A stretch of DNA of 8,085 nt from Desulfonatronovibrio sp. (GTDB lineage: Bacteria; Desulfobacterota; Desulfovibrionia; Desulfovibrionales; Desulfonatronovibrionaceae), in NCBI GenBank assembly GCA_003558575.1, contig PWPY01000275.1, positions 1 through 8,085 on the forward strand. Reading direction: 5' to 3'. Positions 1 to 6,279 of the stretch are shown piece by piece. A program made the position numbers and the translations under genes. The first letter of the stretch is position 1; each line of letters opens with the position of its first letter. Below the pieces are notes generated by a model. That model was not told the DNA's origin. It saw only the letters and a program-made list of their open reading frames with translations, and did not search any database.

Positions 1-252
1 ATTGGCTACCAGCATTATCATTACAGACGCAATAAGTAACTTATCGGCAAGGGGGTCTAAAAACTTACCCATGGTTGTAACCATATTATACTTTCTGGCA
101 ATAATTCCGTCTAAGAGGTCAGTAAGGGATGCAGCAATAAAAACAAGCATGGCCAGGGCTGCAGTGATTTTTCCTGGAAAATACAAAAGCAGAACAATTA
201 AAGGAATACTGCCTATGCGGGCAAAGGTGAGACTATTGGGGAGATTAAACAT
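1..252 (-). CDS. pgsA: CDP-diacylglycerol--glycerol-3-phosphate 3-phosphatidyltransferase, N-terminal part (runs off the window)
   Basis: Probable phosphatidylglycerophosphate synthase, the inner-membrane enzyme that joins glycerol-3-phosphate to CDP-diacylglycerol in the first committed step of phosphatidylglycerol synthesis. Only 84 codons are present; the 3' end lies beyond base 1. The reading begins MFNLPNSLTFAR, typical of PgsA, followed by a hydrophobic segment (about residues 16-44). The CDP-alcohol phosphotransferase signature follows at residues 45-70 (D..DG..AR, eight residues, G...D...D), with every invariant Asp, Gly, Ala and Arg visible. The ATG at 252-250 lies 5 nt after the transglycosylase stop codon. 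No good Shine-Dalgarno sequence precedes it, so translation is probably coupled to the upstream gene. Other CDP-alcohol transferases share the signature, but the N-terminal sequence favours PgsA. Confidence 0.9.
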   Translation of the reverse strand, partial: MFNLPNSLTFARIGSIPLIVLLLYFPGKITAALAMLVFIAASLTDLLDGIIARKYNMVTTMGKFLDPLADKLLIASVMIMLVAN

Positions 253-257
253 GTTTT

Positions 258-848
258 TTACCGATTTTGTTGATGTTTAGCGTAGCGTTCAAGAACCCTT
301 GTTACATAGTCCTGGGTCTCTTTGAAAGGAGGTATGCCATTGTACTGCTCAACCCGAGAAGGTCCTGCGTTATAGGCAGCCAGAGCCAGAGGCAGACTTT
401 CAAAGCGATCCAGCAGGTATCTGAAATATTTTGTGCCGGCTTCAATATTGGGTTCAGGTTCAAAAGGGGCTGTCAAACCCAAATCTTTCTGGGTTCCAGG
501 CATTATCTGCATGAGTCCCTGAGCTCCAGCCTTAGATACAGCATTGGGGTTATATACGGATTCTACTTCGATGATGGCCTGGATCAGGCTGGGATCAACA
601 GAATAAAGGCGGCCATACTTATTTGTCAGATCTATCACATCCTGTGATTTTGGATCTCTGGTTCTGAATACGGCAAATGGACGGTATCTGGCAGATGTGG
701 GCAGGTCAGTGAAGTGGAATGTCCCATCTTCGTCCTGGTAATAGTAAATAGTTCCGGACAAAGTCACGGAAGAAGAGAAAAACAGTGTTCCAGGCAATAA
801 AATGCATAAAAAACAAAGCCCGGTAAAAAAAGTATTTACAGGCTTCAT
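258..848 (-). CDS. Secreted SLT-family lytic transglycosylase with N-terminal DUF4124-like segment
   Basis: Periplasmic murein lytic transglycosylase, cleaving between N-acetylmuramic acid and N-acetylglucosamine with formation of anhydromuropeptides. With the start used here the protein has 196 residues. Residues 1-30 are a basic then hydrophobic signal peptide without a lipobox. Residues 33-50 (YYYQDEDGTFHFTDLP) resemble the DUF4124 segment often found in front of SLT domains. The SLT core follows: catalytic Glu96 in EVES, the motif around AQGLMQIMP (about 109-117) and LAAYNAGP (about 156-163). Start choice: the ATG at 848 has AGGA five bases upstream, leads straight into the signal peptide and lies about 30 nt below a TATAAT box. 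The frame stays open to a GTG at 968 that overlaps the mobA stop codon, but that would put 40 unrelated residues before the signal peptide. pgsA follows after 5 nt. Confidence 0.92.
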   Translation of the reverse strand: MKPVNTFFTGLCFLCILLPGTLFFSSSVTLSGTIYYYQDEDGTFHFTDLPTSARYRPFAVFRTRDPKSQDVIDLTNKYGRLYSVDPSLIQAIIEVESVYNPNAVSKAGAQGLMQIMPGTQKDLGLTAPFEPEPNIEAGTKYFRYLLDRFESLPLALAAYNAGPSRVEQYNGIPPFKETQDYVTRVLERYAKHQQNR

Positions 849-885
849 TATTGTCCTGAAAATGATTGGGGACAGACACTTAAGC

Positions 886-891
886 ATTATA
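886..891 (-). promoter_or_regulatory. TATAAT -10-like box upstream of the transglycosylase gene
   Basis: On the minus strand a perfect TATAAT lies 37 nt before the ATG at 848, which would give a transcript start near 878 and a leader of about 30 nt. The matching -35 position (about 909-914) reads CCTCAC and is a poor match, so this is a weak candidate. It would let the transglycosylase and pgsA be transcribed independently of fdhE-mobA, and it argues for the 848 start over the GTG at 968. Confidence 0.35.
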
Positions 892-964
892 TAATATCCC
901 CGGCTGATGTGAGGGTACTGAATAATAGATACTTTTTCAGAAATCAGAAATCTGTTAAACAGGT

Positions 965-1576
965 TCACCGCAAAACCGAATCTTTACCCTTGCTGAACCT
1001 GCTGAGGTCATGGGGGTAGTTGATATTGAAAAAGTATTCCTCTTCCTCGGGGCCATAGGCAATGTGACACCGATAGTTATAGGGAACGGCCATGCTGAGT
1101 TTGTAACATCCCTGTTTCAAGGATGCAAGGAGCAAGTCAGTGCAGCGCGGCTCATAAATGGAAACTAAGGCTTCAATAAAGCCTGTACGTTTCTGATAAA
1201 AAGTTGTCATGCACTTGTCTTTTCCGTACAGGTTCCTGTGCATTATAAGACGCTGAATTATTTCCTGGTTGACCTTAGGGAGGTCGCAGGCCAGGACCAG
1301 GCAGGGTGCCTTAAGTTTTTGAAGAGCAGTAATTATGCCTCCCATGGGGCCTATTCCAGGCGTCTTATCCAGCATCCAGGGGAAGTTTATGCCCTGACTG
1401 CTGGCGTCTCTGCCCACGCAAAAAGTTTTGTCGCAGAATTGTTCAGTTAGACTGAGCATCCTCTCAAGCAAGGTCTGGCCGTTTATAATAATTCTGGTCT
1501 TGTCCTGCCCAAGTCTGGTACTCTTTCCTCCGGCAAGGACAATGCCGTATATTTCTGAATTTTTTAAGCTGGTCAT
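965..1576 (-). CDS. mobA: Molybdenum cofactor guanylyltransferase MobA
   Basis: Cytoplasmic nucleotidyltransferase that transfers GMP from GTP to molybdopterin cofactor, producing the guanine dinucleotide form used by formate dehydrogenases and other DMSO-reductase-family enzymes. The 203-residue length is normal. Visible motifs are the nucleotide-binding LAGGKSTRLGQDK (14-26), GPMGG (76-80), the metal-binding Asp98 in ACDLP (96-100), FIEALVSIYEP (133-143) and NINYPHDL (184-191) near the C-terminus, all as expected for MobA. It lies 29 nt downstream of fdhE in the same direction, which fits one maturation operon. The ATG at 1576 has no clear Shine-Dalgarno sequence, but the nucleotide-binding motif begins 14 residues later, so little variation in the start is possible. 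The stop overlaps a GTG that opens the frame leading into the transglycosylase gene. MocA or MobA-like sugar nucleotidyltransferases are the alternatives; the fdhE neighbour favours MobA. Confidence 0.93.
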   Translation of the reverse strand: MTSLKNSEIYGIVLAGGKSTRLGQDKTRIIINGQTLLERMLSLTEQFCDKTFCVGRDASSQGINFPWMLDKTPGIGPMGGIITALQKLKAPCLVLACDLPKVNQEIIQRLIMHRNLYGKDKCMTTFYQKRTGFIEALVSIYEPRCTDLLLASLKQGCYKLSMAVPYNYRCHIAYGPEEEEYFFNINYPHDLSRFSKGKDSVLR

Positions 1577-1605
1577 GAATTTTTTAAGGCATTAACCAGA
1601 ATAGA

Positions 1606-2490
1606 TTAGAATCCCCATGCTGAGAGAACAGGGCGTATATACCCCTGATTCCCAGCCATTATATCCATTGTCAGTGACTCAAGATCATCTAATACATGCA
1701 GGTGCTTTCTGTCCATTTCCCTGAAATCAGTGGTTTTAATGTACATATTACACTTTTTGCATACATCGACCCTGAATCCAGGGTGTTCTTTGACCGTGAA
1801 ATACTCAAAAGATTCGCTTTTATTTTCCTGACAAAATGGACAGATCATTCTTTTAAAGGGGTATGATGTATGACAGAATGAGCAGTGCATATGCCTTGCC
1901 CCCTGCTTGCCTTCAAGGCTTGAGATGTAAGGCAGGCTTCCGCACGTGGGGCAATGTCCCATGGACCATGTGTGGTCGACTGGAAGAGCAATGGATATTC
2001 TGGATGCATTTTTAATTAGAGAAGGAGTAATGGCAGATTGAGTCAGGAAATTGAGTGTCCTGGGACTGCCTGGACTTTTTTCTCCAAATGTTCTGAAAAA
2101 CTGGTCATTTCCCTGGAGATAGTTTTCAAAGGTTTCCCTGGGCAGACGGGGATTTTTTCGGATTTCAGCATTAATGGTATGTGCAGATTCTTTGAGATGA
2201 GTTGAACAGCTGTCCAAGTGGTCCAGCAGGAGATTGAAGAGTTTTAGAGAAGATTCAAGATCAAATGAAAAAAAAGAACGGGGCAGTAGGGGTTTTCCTG
2301 AAAAAACCTGGTCAAGAGGTGCTATCTCCATGTCTTCAGGAATAGTTGGACTGGTATTTTCAAAGGTTTTGAGCTGTTCTTTATAGGTAAAAGCCACAAG
2401 TTTCAGAAGATCTTCGGGGAGAAATTTTTTATGAGCAATGGCTTTTTCTCTTTTTTCAAATAACTTCAGGGGGTCTTTGGTATTATACAT
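1606..2490 (-). CDS. fdhE: Formate dehydrogenase accessory protein FdhE
   Basis: Cytoplasmic maturation factor for respiratory or periplasmic formate dehydrogenases. FdhE is a rubredoxin-like iron protein that interacts with the catalytic subunit before export. The 294 residues divide into a helical N-terminal half and a C-terminal half with four CxxC pairs: C180/C183, C203/C206, C217/C220 and C244/C247. This is the family's hallmark, and phrases such as HCPTCGSLP and CSFCHTSYPFKRMICPFC are characteristic. The ATG at 2490 has AGGAAC placed about 6 nt upstream. mobA follows after 29 nt, which supports a shared role in making active formate dehydrogenase. The formate dehydrogenase structural genes are not in this window. 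An AT-rich inverted repeat at 2539-2560 lies upstream and could be an operator. Confidence 0.95.
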   Translation of the reverse strand: MYNTKDPLKLFEKREKAIAHKKFLPEDLLKLVAFTYKEQLKTFENTSPTIPEDMEIAPLDQVFSGKPLLPRSFFSFDLESSLKLFNLLLDHLDSCSTHLKESAHTINAEIRKNPRLPRETFENYLQGNDQFFRTFGEKSPGSPRTLNFLTQSAITPSLIKNASRISIALPVDHTWSMGHCPTCGSLPYISSLEGKQGARHMHCSFCHTSYPFKRMICPFCQENKSESFEYFTVKEHPGFRVDVCKKCNMYIKTTDFREMDRKHLHVLDDLESLTMDIMAGNQGYIRPVLSAWGF

Positions 2491-2538
2491 TGTTTGTTCC
2501 TTGTATTGCTGGAGAATTTAGTTGTGTCTGATAAATAT

Positions 2539-2560
2539 AATATTGAGTAATGGCAATATT
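2539..2560. promoter_or_regulatory. AATATTG-N8-CAATATT inverted repeat upstream of fdhE (possible operator)
   Basis: Two perfect 7-bp inverted arms (2539-2545 and 2554-2560) are separated by 8 nt, in the 145-nt gap between the prepilin peptidase stop codon and the fdhE start. The right-hand end for fdhE transcription lies 48 nt before the ATG. There is no T-run after it, so a terminator is unlikely. The surroundings are AT-rich and include TATTATATT on the minus strand, which could hold a -10 element, but no good -35 was found. The layout fits a dimeric repressor or activator site, but I do not recognise the regulator. Confidence 0.3.
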
Positions 2561-2635
2561 TAAATGTCCGGGGCAAGAAGACTTTTCTTCAACGACTCTT
2601 GACAGTCACAGACGGGGTTACCCACTACCTGTCAT

Positions 2636-3415
2636 TTATACTGATGATAAGTACCACATCCAGATAGATTCTCCCCACAGGATGTACACAATGGCTCCCA
2701 GGGCCAGGAAAGGTCCAAAGGGAATGGCAGTTTTCATCATGGAGCCGGAGTCTGTTTTTTTCAGAAAGAAAAGGGATGTGGCAAGGCCGGAAACTGCAGC
2801 AGTAAGAATAAGAATGGGCAGTCCCTGCCATCCAGTGAGCGCACCCAGCATGAGCATGAGTTTGATGTCTCCTGTGCCCAGCCCATCAATTTTTTTTATG
2901 AGCTTATAGCTTTTCTGAATAATCAGAAAGATTCCTGATCCTGCAAGGGAGCCAATGAGTGCGTCCTGCCAGGTTATGGGCAGGATAAAAGCTGCAGCCA
3001 GGGCTGCAGCAGCTCCGGGTATAGTTATTATGTCCGGCAGAATGAAAATTTCAAGGTCAATAAAGGAGGCAACAATGAGCAGTCCTGAAAAAAACAGATA
3101 AATGAAATAGGCTGTGCCAAATCCGAAAGTCATGGCCAGAAACAAAGACAAAAGCCCGGAAACAGCCTCAACAACCGGGTATCTCAGGCTAATGGCTTCC
3201 GAGCAGGTCTTGCACTTTCCCTTAAGAATGATAAAGCTGATTATGGGTATGTTTTCCCACCAGGAGAGAGAGTGCCTGCATTTGGGACAATGAGATCCCG
3301 GCCAGACAATGGATTCTCCTGTGAGATAACGGTGTACACATACATTGTAGAAGCTTCCCAGACAAAGTCCGAGAACAGTCGCGCAGAGGTAAAATAAAGT
3401 GTTGGGGATTTCCAT
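2636..3415 (-). CDS. pilD: Prepilin peptidase / N-methyltransferase (type IV leader peptidase, A24A)
   Basis: Integral inner-membrane aspartic protease that cleaves the leader of type IV prepilins or type II secretion pseudopilins and methylates the new N-terminus. The 259 residues contain the N-terminal membrane segment with GSFYNVCVHR, then the cytoplasmic zinc-type domain with C43/C46 and C68/C71 and the typical SWWENIP (51-57). Several membrane helices follow. The catalytic aspartates are Asp120 (SFIDLEIFILPD) and Asp183 (GLGTGDIKLM), and FGPFLALG (233-240) is near the end. All features of a full bifunctional enzyme are present. The ATG at 3415 has only a distant AGG. No pilin or secretion genes flank it, so whether it serves pili or type II secretion (GspO) cannot be told here. 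fdhE lies 145 nt downstream in the same direction. Confidence 0.95.
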   Translation of the reverse strand: MEIPNTLFYLCATVLGLCLGSFYNVCVHRYLTGESIVWPGSHCPKCRHSLSWWENIPIISFIILKGKCKTCSEAISLRYPVVEAVSGLLSLFLAMTFGFGTAYFIYLFFSGLLIVASFIDLEIFILPDIITIPGAAAALAAAFILPITWQDALIGSLAGSGIFLIIQKSYKLIKKIDGLGTGDIKLMLMLGALTGWQGLPILILTAAVSGLATSLFFLKKTDSGSMMKTAIPFGPFLALGAIVYILWGESIWMWYLSSV

Positions 3416-3495
3416 TAATTTTTCAGCCTGTAAAAATGATTGTTCATTTCAGGTTAATATCCTTTGAAAAATGCATATATAAAGTGCTGTCTCTG

Positions 3496-3523
3496 GTTAT
3501 CTGGCTTAAGGTGACAAAGTCAA
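3496..3523 (-). promoter_or_regulatory. Candidate sigma70-type promoter for the prepilin peptidase gene
   Basis: On the minus strand TTGACT (3523-3518) is separated by 16 nt from GATAAC (3501-3496), five of six and four of six matches to the -35 and -10 consensus. The transcript would start near 3489 and carry a leader of about 75 nt. This was found by eye in a non-coding region and was not scored against background. Confidence 0.35.
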
Positions 3524-3589
3524 TACCTGAGGAAAAGTTGATTAGTAGTGACACCGTTCTTGAGTTAGACATTCCCTGGTTATTTTATC

Positions 3590-3618
3590 TTGATTTTTCA
3601 GCAAATAGTGTCTAAAAA
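3590..3618 (+). promoter_or_regulatory. Candidate promoter for the PaaK-like ligase / ChaN-like lipoprotein operon
   Basis: TTGATT (3590-3595), 17 nt and TAAAAA (3613-3618) give four of six matches in each box with optimal spacing. Transcription would start near 3625, leaving a leader of about 43 nt that ends in a strong ribosome binding site. A competing pair lies just upstream: TTGAGT (3560-3565) and TTTTAT (3583-3588), also spaced 17 nt. The 252-nt divergent gap shows no other clear structure. Confidence 0.35.
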
Positions 3619-3650
3619 TGAAATTTTTATATATCTTGAAAAGTATCCTT

Positions 3651-3658
3651 AAAGGAGG
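3651..3658 (+). promoter_or_regulatory. Strong Shine-Dalgarno sequence that fixes the ligase start
   Basis: AAAGGAGG is a near-perfect anti-16S match. It directly abuts an ATG at 3659 (no spacing) and lies 9 nt before the in-frame ATG at 3668. Only the second spacing is workable, so the ligase start is set at 3668. Confidence 0.8.
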
Positions 3659-3667
3659 ATGTGTATA

Positions 3668-4933
3668 ATGACCCGGAAGGACCGTACTGAAGGAATTCTC
3701 ACCCGCAAGGAAGTTCTGGACCAGTCCGAAAGACAGAAGTTTTATCAGATACAGCTTAAAGATCTTTTAACATATGCTTACAGATATTCGGAAGATGTCA
3801 AAAAGCGTTTTGATCGGGCCCAGTTTAACGTAGAGAAATTTAAGACCCTCAATGACTTGAAACATATTCCCATTCTGAAGAAAAAAGAATTGATCTTTCT
3901 TCAGTCCATGGGACCGCGTCTTGGTGGATTATTGACCAAGGATCTTGGCGAGCTCAGGCGAATATTTCTCTCCCCGGGACCAATATTTGATCCCGAAGAT
4001 AAGAGTGATGATTACTGGGGATGGACCGAAGGATTTTATGCTTCAGGCTTCAGAACCGGAGACATAGTTCAGGTTACTTTTAATTACCATTTGACCCCTG
4101 CAGGATTGATGTTTGAGGAACCTTTGCGCAATATCGGCTGTTCAGTTGTTCCTTCAGGCCCTGGTAATACCAATACTCAGTTAGAAATAATGCAGAAATT
4201 GAGGGTGACAGGCTTTGTCGGCACGCCAAGCTACCTGATGCACCTGGCCCAGAAGGGCGAGGAAAAAGGGCTTAATCTTCGCAAGGATCTTTTCTTGGAA
4301 GTGGGATTTGTCACTGGTGAAAAGTTTTCCGAGAAGCTGCGTTCCACTCTGGAGAAAAAGTTTGATCTCATCATGCGTCAGGGATACGGGACCGCGGATG
4401 TAGGCTGCATAGGATATGAATGTTTTCATAAAAACGGACTCCATGTGGCCAACAGGGCATATGTAGAAATTTGCCACCCTGATACAGGCATTTCCATGAA
4501 AGAAGGGGAAGTGGGTGAAATCGTGGTAACAACTTTTAACAAGACCTATCCTCTTATCAGGCTTGCTACTGGTGATCTGTCATATATTGACTATGCTCCA
4601 TGTTCCTGTGGCCGTACATCTCCGCGTCTTGGTAATATTGTGGGCAGGGTGGATACAACTGCCAGGATTAAAGGCATGTTTGTTTATCCTCATCAGGTGG
4701 AACAGGTTATGAGTGTCTTTGAAGAAGTTAAGAGATGGCAGATCGAGGTCACCAACCCAGGCGGAATAGATGAAATGATTCTTTATGTTGAGGCCTCAAG
4801 TTTCAGGCGTGACTCTGAACTTCTCCATTCATTCAGGGAGAAAATCAAAATCAGGCCGGTACTTAAAGTGCTTGCGCCAGGAACATTGCCTCCACAGATC
4901 AGGCCCATTGAAGATAAGCGGACGTGGGAATGA
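3668..4933 (+). CDS. PaaK-family adenylate-forming enzyme (phenylacetate-CoA ligase-like, substrate unknown)
   Basis: Cytoplasmic acyl- or aryl-CoA ligase-like protein of 421 residues, close to the usual length of phenylacetate-CoA ligases. Recognisable parts are the PaaK-type N-terminal segment (LKDLLTYAYRYSEDVKKRF), the GDIVQVTFNYHLTPAGLMFEE stretch split about residues 131-151, VPSGPGNTNTQ (161-171), GTPSYLMHLAQ (185-195), the A5-type YGTAD (240-244), ATGD (300-303), CSCGRTSPRL, the hinge region with RIKG (333-336), and a late Lys417 in EDKRTW that may be the adenylation lysine. Unusually, the Ser/Thr/Gly-rich phosphate-binding loop (SSGTTGKP type) is replaced by LSPGPIFDP (101-109). This matches a divergent PaaK subgroup and leaves catalysis uncertain. 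The gene overlaps the next one by 4 nt. Phenylacetate is not implied as the substrate. Confidence 0.88.
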   Translation: MTRKDRTEGILTRKEVLDQSERQKFYQIQLKDLLTYAYRYSEDVKKRFDRAQFNVEKFKTLNDLKHIPILKKKELIFLQSMGPRLGGLLTKDLGELRRIFLSPGPIFDPEDKSDDYWGWTEGFYASGFRTGDIVQVTFNYHLTPAGLMFEEPLRNIGCSVVPSGPGNTNTQLEIMQKLRVTGFVGTPSYLMHLAQKGEEKGLNLRKDLFLEVGFVTGEKFSEKLRSTLEKKFDLIMRQGYGTADVGCIGYECFHKNGLHVANRAYVEICHPDTGISMKEGEVGEIVVTTFNKTYPLIRLATGDLSYIDYAPCSCGRTSPRLGNIVGRVDTTARIKGMFVYPHQVEQVMSVFEEVKRWQIEVTNPGGIDEMILYVEASSFRRDSELLHSFREKIKIRPVLKVLAPGTLPPQIRPIEDKRTWE

Positions 4934-6075
4934 TAAAGAGGTTTTTGCTTTTATTGGTAATATTGATTGCTGGATGTGCTCCCAAGTACCCGGTAACAGG
5001 TCCTCCAAAGGACCCGTTGCCGGGTACTTTTTTTTCATCAGCTGATGAGTCTTTAAGTCATAAAGAGCTTGCTTCCGCCATGAAGGGAAACGACTTCATT
5101 CTCATAGGAGAATCCCATAATAATCCCTGTGATCATAAAGTGCAGGCCGGGATTATTGAAGAAATGTCCCGAACCGGAAAGTCCTTTGCCCTGGGATTGG
5201 AAATGGTCAGTGTTGATCGCCAGGATATTCTTGACAGGTTCAATAAAGGATTGATTGATGTTGATAACCTTCGTGAGATGCTTCATTGGGATGAGAGCTG
5301 GGGTTTTGACTATGAACTTTACCGGATGATTTTTGAGACATCCAGAAAATATTCTGTCCCGGTATTTGCCTTGAATGTACCCCGGGAAATAACCAGGAAT
5401 ATCAGCAGGCACGGCATGGAAAGTCTCTCTTTTGAAGAAAAGACATTTTTACCGGAAAATATTATTTATCCCCCTCAGGAACAAGTTGAAATCCTTGAAA
5501 GGCAGTTTGAATTTCATCAGGATATGATTCAGGCAGATGAACCCTATTTTCAAAGGTTTATTGCTGCTCAGTCTGTCTGGGATACCAAAATGGCTTCTGA
5601 AGCAATCAGGATACATAAGGACAGGCAGGAGCCGGTAGTGATTCTGTCAGGAACTATGCATGTGAAAAAAGGTTATGGTATCGAGCATAGATTGCGCAGC
5701 CTTATGCCTCATGCCAGGGTTACCAGTATTGTTCCGGTTAGATCATTAGAAATGATAACTTCTGATAATCCGTATCATTTCTTCTGTCCCCCTGTGAGAT
5801 CCGGGATGCGCCTTGGCATTGTGGCCTCAGAAGAAGATGGGCAAGTCATGGTTACAGGTGTTGTAAAAGGGAGTCTGGCAGAGAATGCAGGTCTTGAAAA
5901 ACATGATGAGATAGTCAAAGTCGATGGAAAACACATCTCGTCCATGGCTGATCTGCACCATGCTGCAGTAAATGCTGCTCAAGGTGACAGGGAAATGGTA
6001 ATGGAAGTTTTGAGAAATGGTCGCAAAGAGTTCATTAATATTAGACTAATGCGGGCAATGCCTGCAACCCAATAA
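4930..6075 (+). CDS. ChaN-family (haem-binding uptake type) lipoprotein with C-terminal PDZ domain
   Basis: Probable outer-membrane lipoprotein of 381 residues. Residues 1-16 are a lipoprotein signal peptide with lipobox IAGC; Ala at +2 after Cys16 predicts outer-membrane sorting. After a Pro/Gly-rich linker (17-38) comes a ChaN-like domain: GESHNN (60-65) with His69, GLEM (89-92), the WDESWGFDYELY stretch (about 120-131), VWD (216-218) and SGTMH (240-244). ChaN proteins bind haem and are linked to iron uptake. Residues about 292-374 form a PDZ domain (MRLGIV, VVKGSLAENAGL, DEIVKVDG). The ATG overlaps the ligase stop (ATGA), so translation is probably coupled; a GTG at 4924 is less likely because it adds two residues without benefit. 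A terminator-like hairpin lies inside the linker-coding part. The fold is clear, but haem binding is unproven and the PDZ partner is unknown. Confidence 0.9.
   Translation: MIKRFLLLLVILIAGCAPKYPVTGPPKDPLPGTFFSSADESLSHKELASAMKGNDFILIGESHNNPCDHKVQAGIIEEMSRTGKSFALGLEMVSVDRQDILDRFNKGLIDVDNLREMLHWDESWGFDYELYRMIFETSRKYSVPVFALNVPREITRNISRHGMESLSFEEKTFLPENIIYPPQEQVEILERQFEFHQDMIQADEPYFQRFIAAQSVWDTKMASEAIRIHKDRQEPVVILSGTMHVKKGYGIEHRLRSLMPHARVTSIVPVRSLEMITSDNPYHFFCPPVRSGMRLGIVASEEDGQVMVTGVVKGSLAENAGLEKHDEIVKVDGKHISSMADLHHAAVNAAQGDREMVMEVLRNGRKEFINIRLMRAMPATQ
4984..5035 (+). terminator. Intrinsic-terminator-like hairpin embedded in the lipoprotein coding sequence
   Basis: The arms 4984-5003 and 5010-5029 are inverted complements over 20 bp, with one G.U pair and one A.C mismatch. 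The outer ten pairs (AAGTACCCGG with CCGGGTACTT) and the inner five (GGTCC with GGACC) are perfect, and the loop is 4-6 nt (TCCAAA). Eight T residues (5028-5035) follow directly, so the structure is directional for the plus strand; the other strand has no T-run. It begins 50 nt after the ligase stop, the usual place for a terminator, yet lies in frame inside the next gene, coding for the linker from Lys19 to about Phe35. Two roles are possible: an attenuator that stops transcripts when the lipoprotein start is not translated, or an inserted palindrome. Structure certain, function inferred. Confidence 0.7.
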
Positions 6076-6279
6076 AAGAAATGAGAACTTAGACTTATTT
6101 TTAAAGCAGAAGAATTCTACCTTCATGGTGAAAAACTCTTACTCATTATAGCATGGAGAACATCGTATGGGATGCGCCTGCTACCCAGCGACAAAAAATA
6201 GTGTGCATTGCATCAACTAAACTTTACTTGTTTTTTGTTGCTGCAATAGATGTGTAGGTTACTAAAGTCTGACTGTTAT
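6076..6279. other. Non-coding gap after the lipoprotein gene
   Basis: First 204 nt of the 394-nt gap between the lipoprotein stop codon and mutM. No convincing gene or terminator is seen directly after the stop at 6075. The only structure is an imperfect inverted repeat (6186-6198 with 6231-6243), listed separately. A short frame on the plus strand (6153-6257) has no ribosome binding site. The sequence may be a decayed remnant, but I cannot name a source. Confidence 0.5.
6186..6243. repeat. Imperfect inverted repeat with A6/T6 arms
   Basis: CAGCGACAAAAAA (6186-6198) pairs with TTTTTTGTTGCTG (6231-6243) over 13 bp with one G.U pair, around a 32-nt loop. The long loop and weak A/T pairing make a working terminator doubtful. 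It lies 37 nt left of the MITE-like element and may be an unrelated remnant. Confidence 0.4.

Noticed and set aside
2..280. Plus-strand open frame of 92 codons at the left edge
   Set aside because: The opposite strand encodes the complete CDP-alcohol phosphotransferase signature of PgsA, so this is a shadow frame.
2573..2635. Possible intrinsic terminator after the prepilin peptidase gene
   Set aside because: Only 5-bp stems (such as GAAGA/TCTTC) are present and no T-run follows on the minus strand, so read-through into fdhE cannot be excluded.
2550..2909. Plus-strand open frame of 119 codons opposite the prepilin peptidase 3' end
   Set aside because: It is antisense to catalytic-region codons of the peptidase and has no ribosome binding site or recognisable domain.
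4829..5038. Minus-strand open frame of 69 codons across the ligase/lipoprotein junction
   Set aside because: It lies antisense to two well-supported genes, and its resemblance to the lipoprotein linker is fully explained by the palindrome at 4984-5029.
6153..6257. Short plus-strand frame of 34 codons starting MENIVWDAP
   Set aside because: There is no Shine-Dalgarno sequence, no recognisable domain, and it runs through the imperfect inverted repeat; most likely chance.
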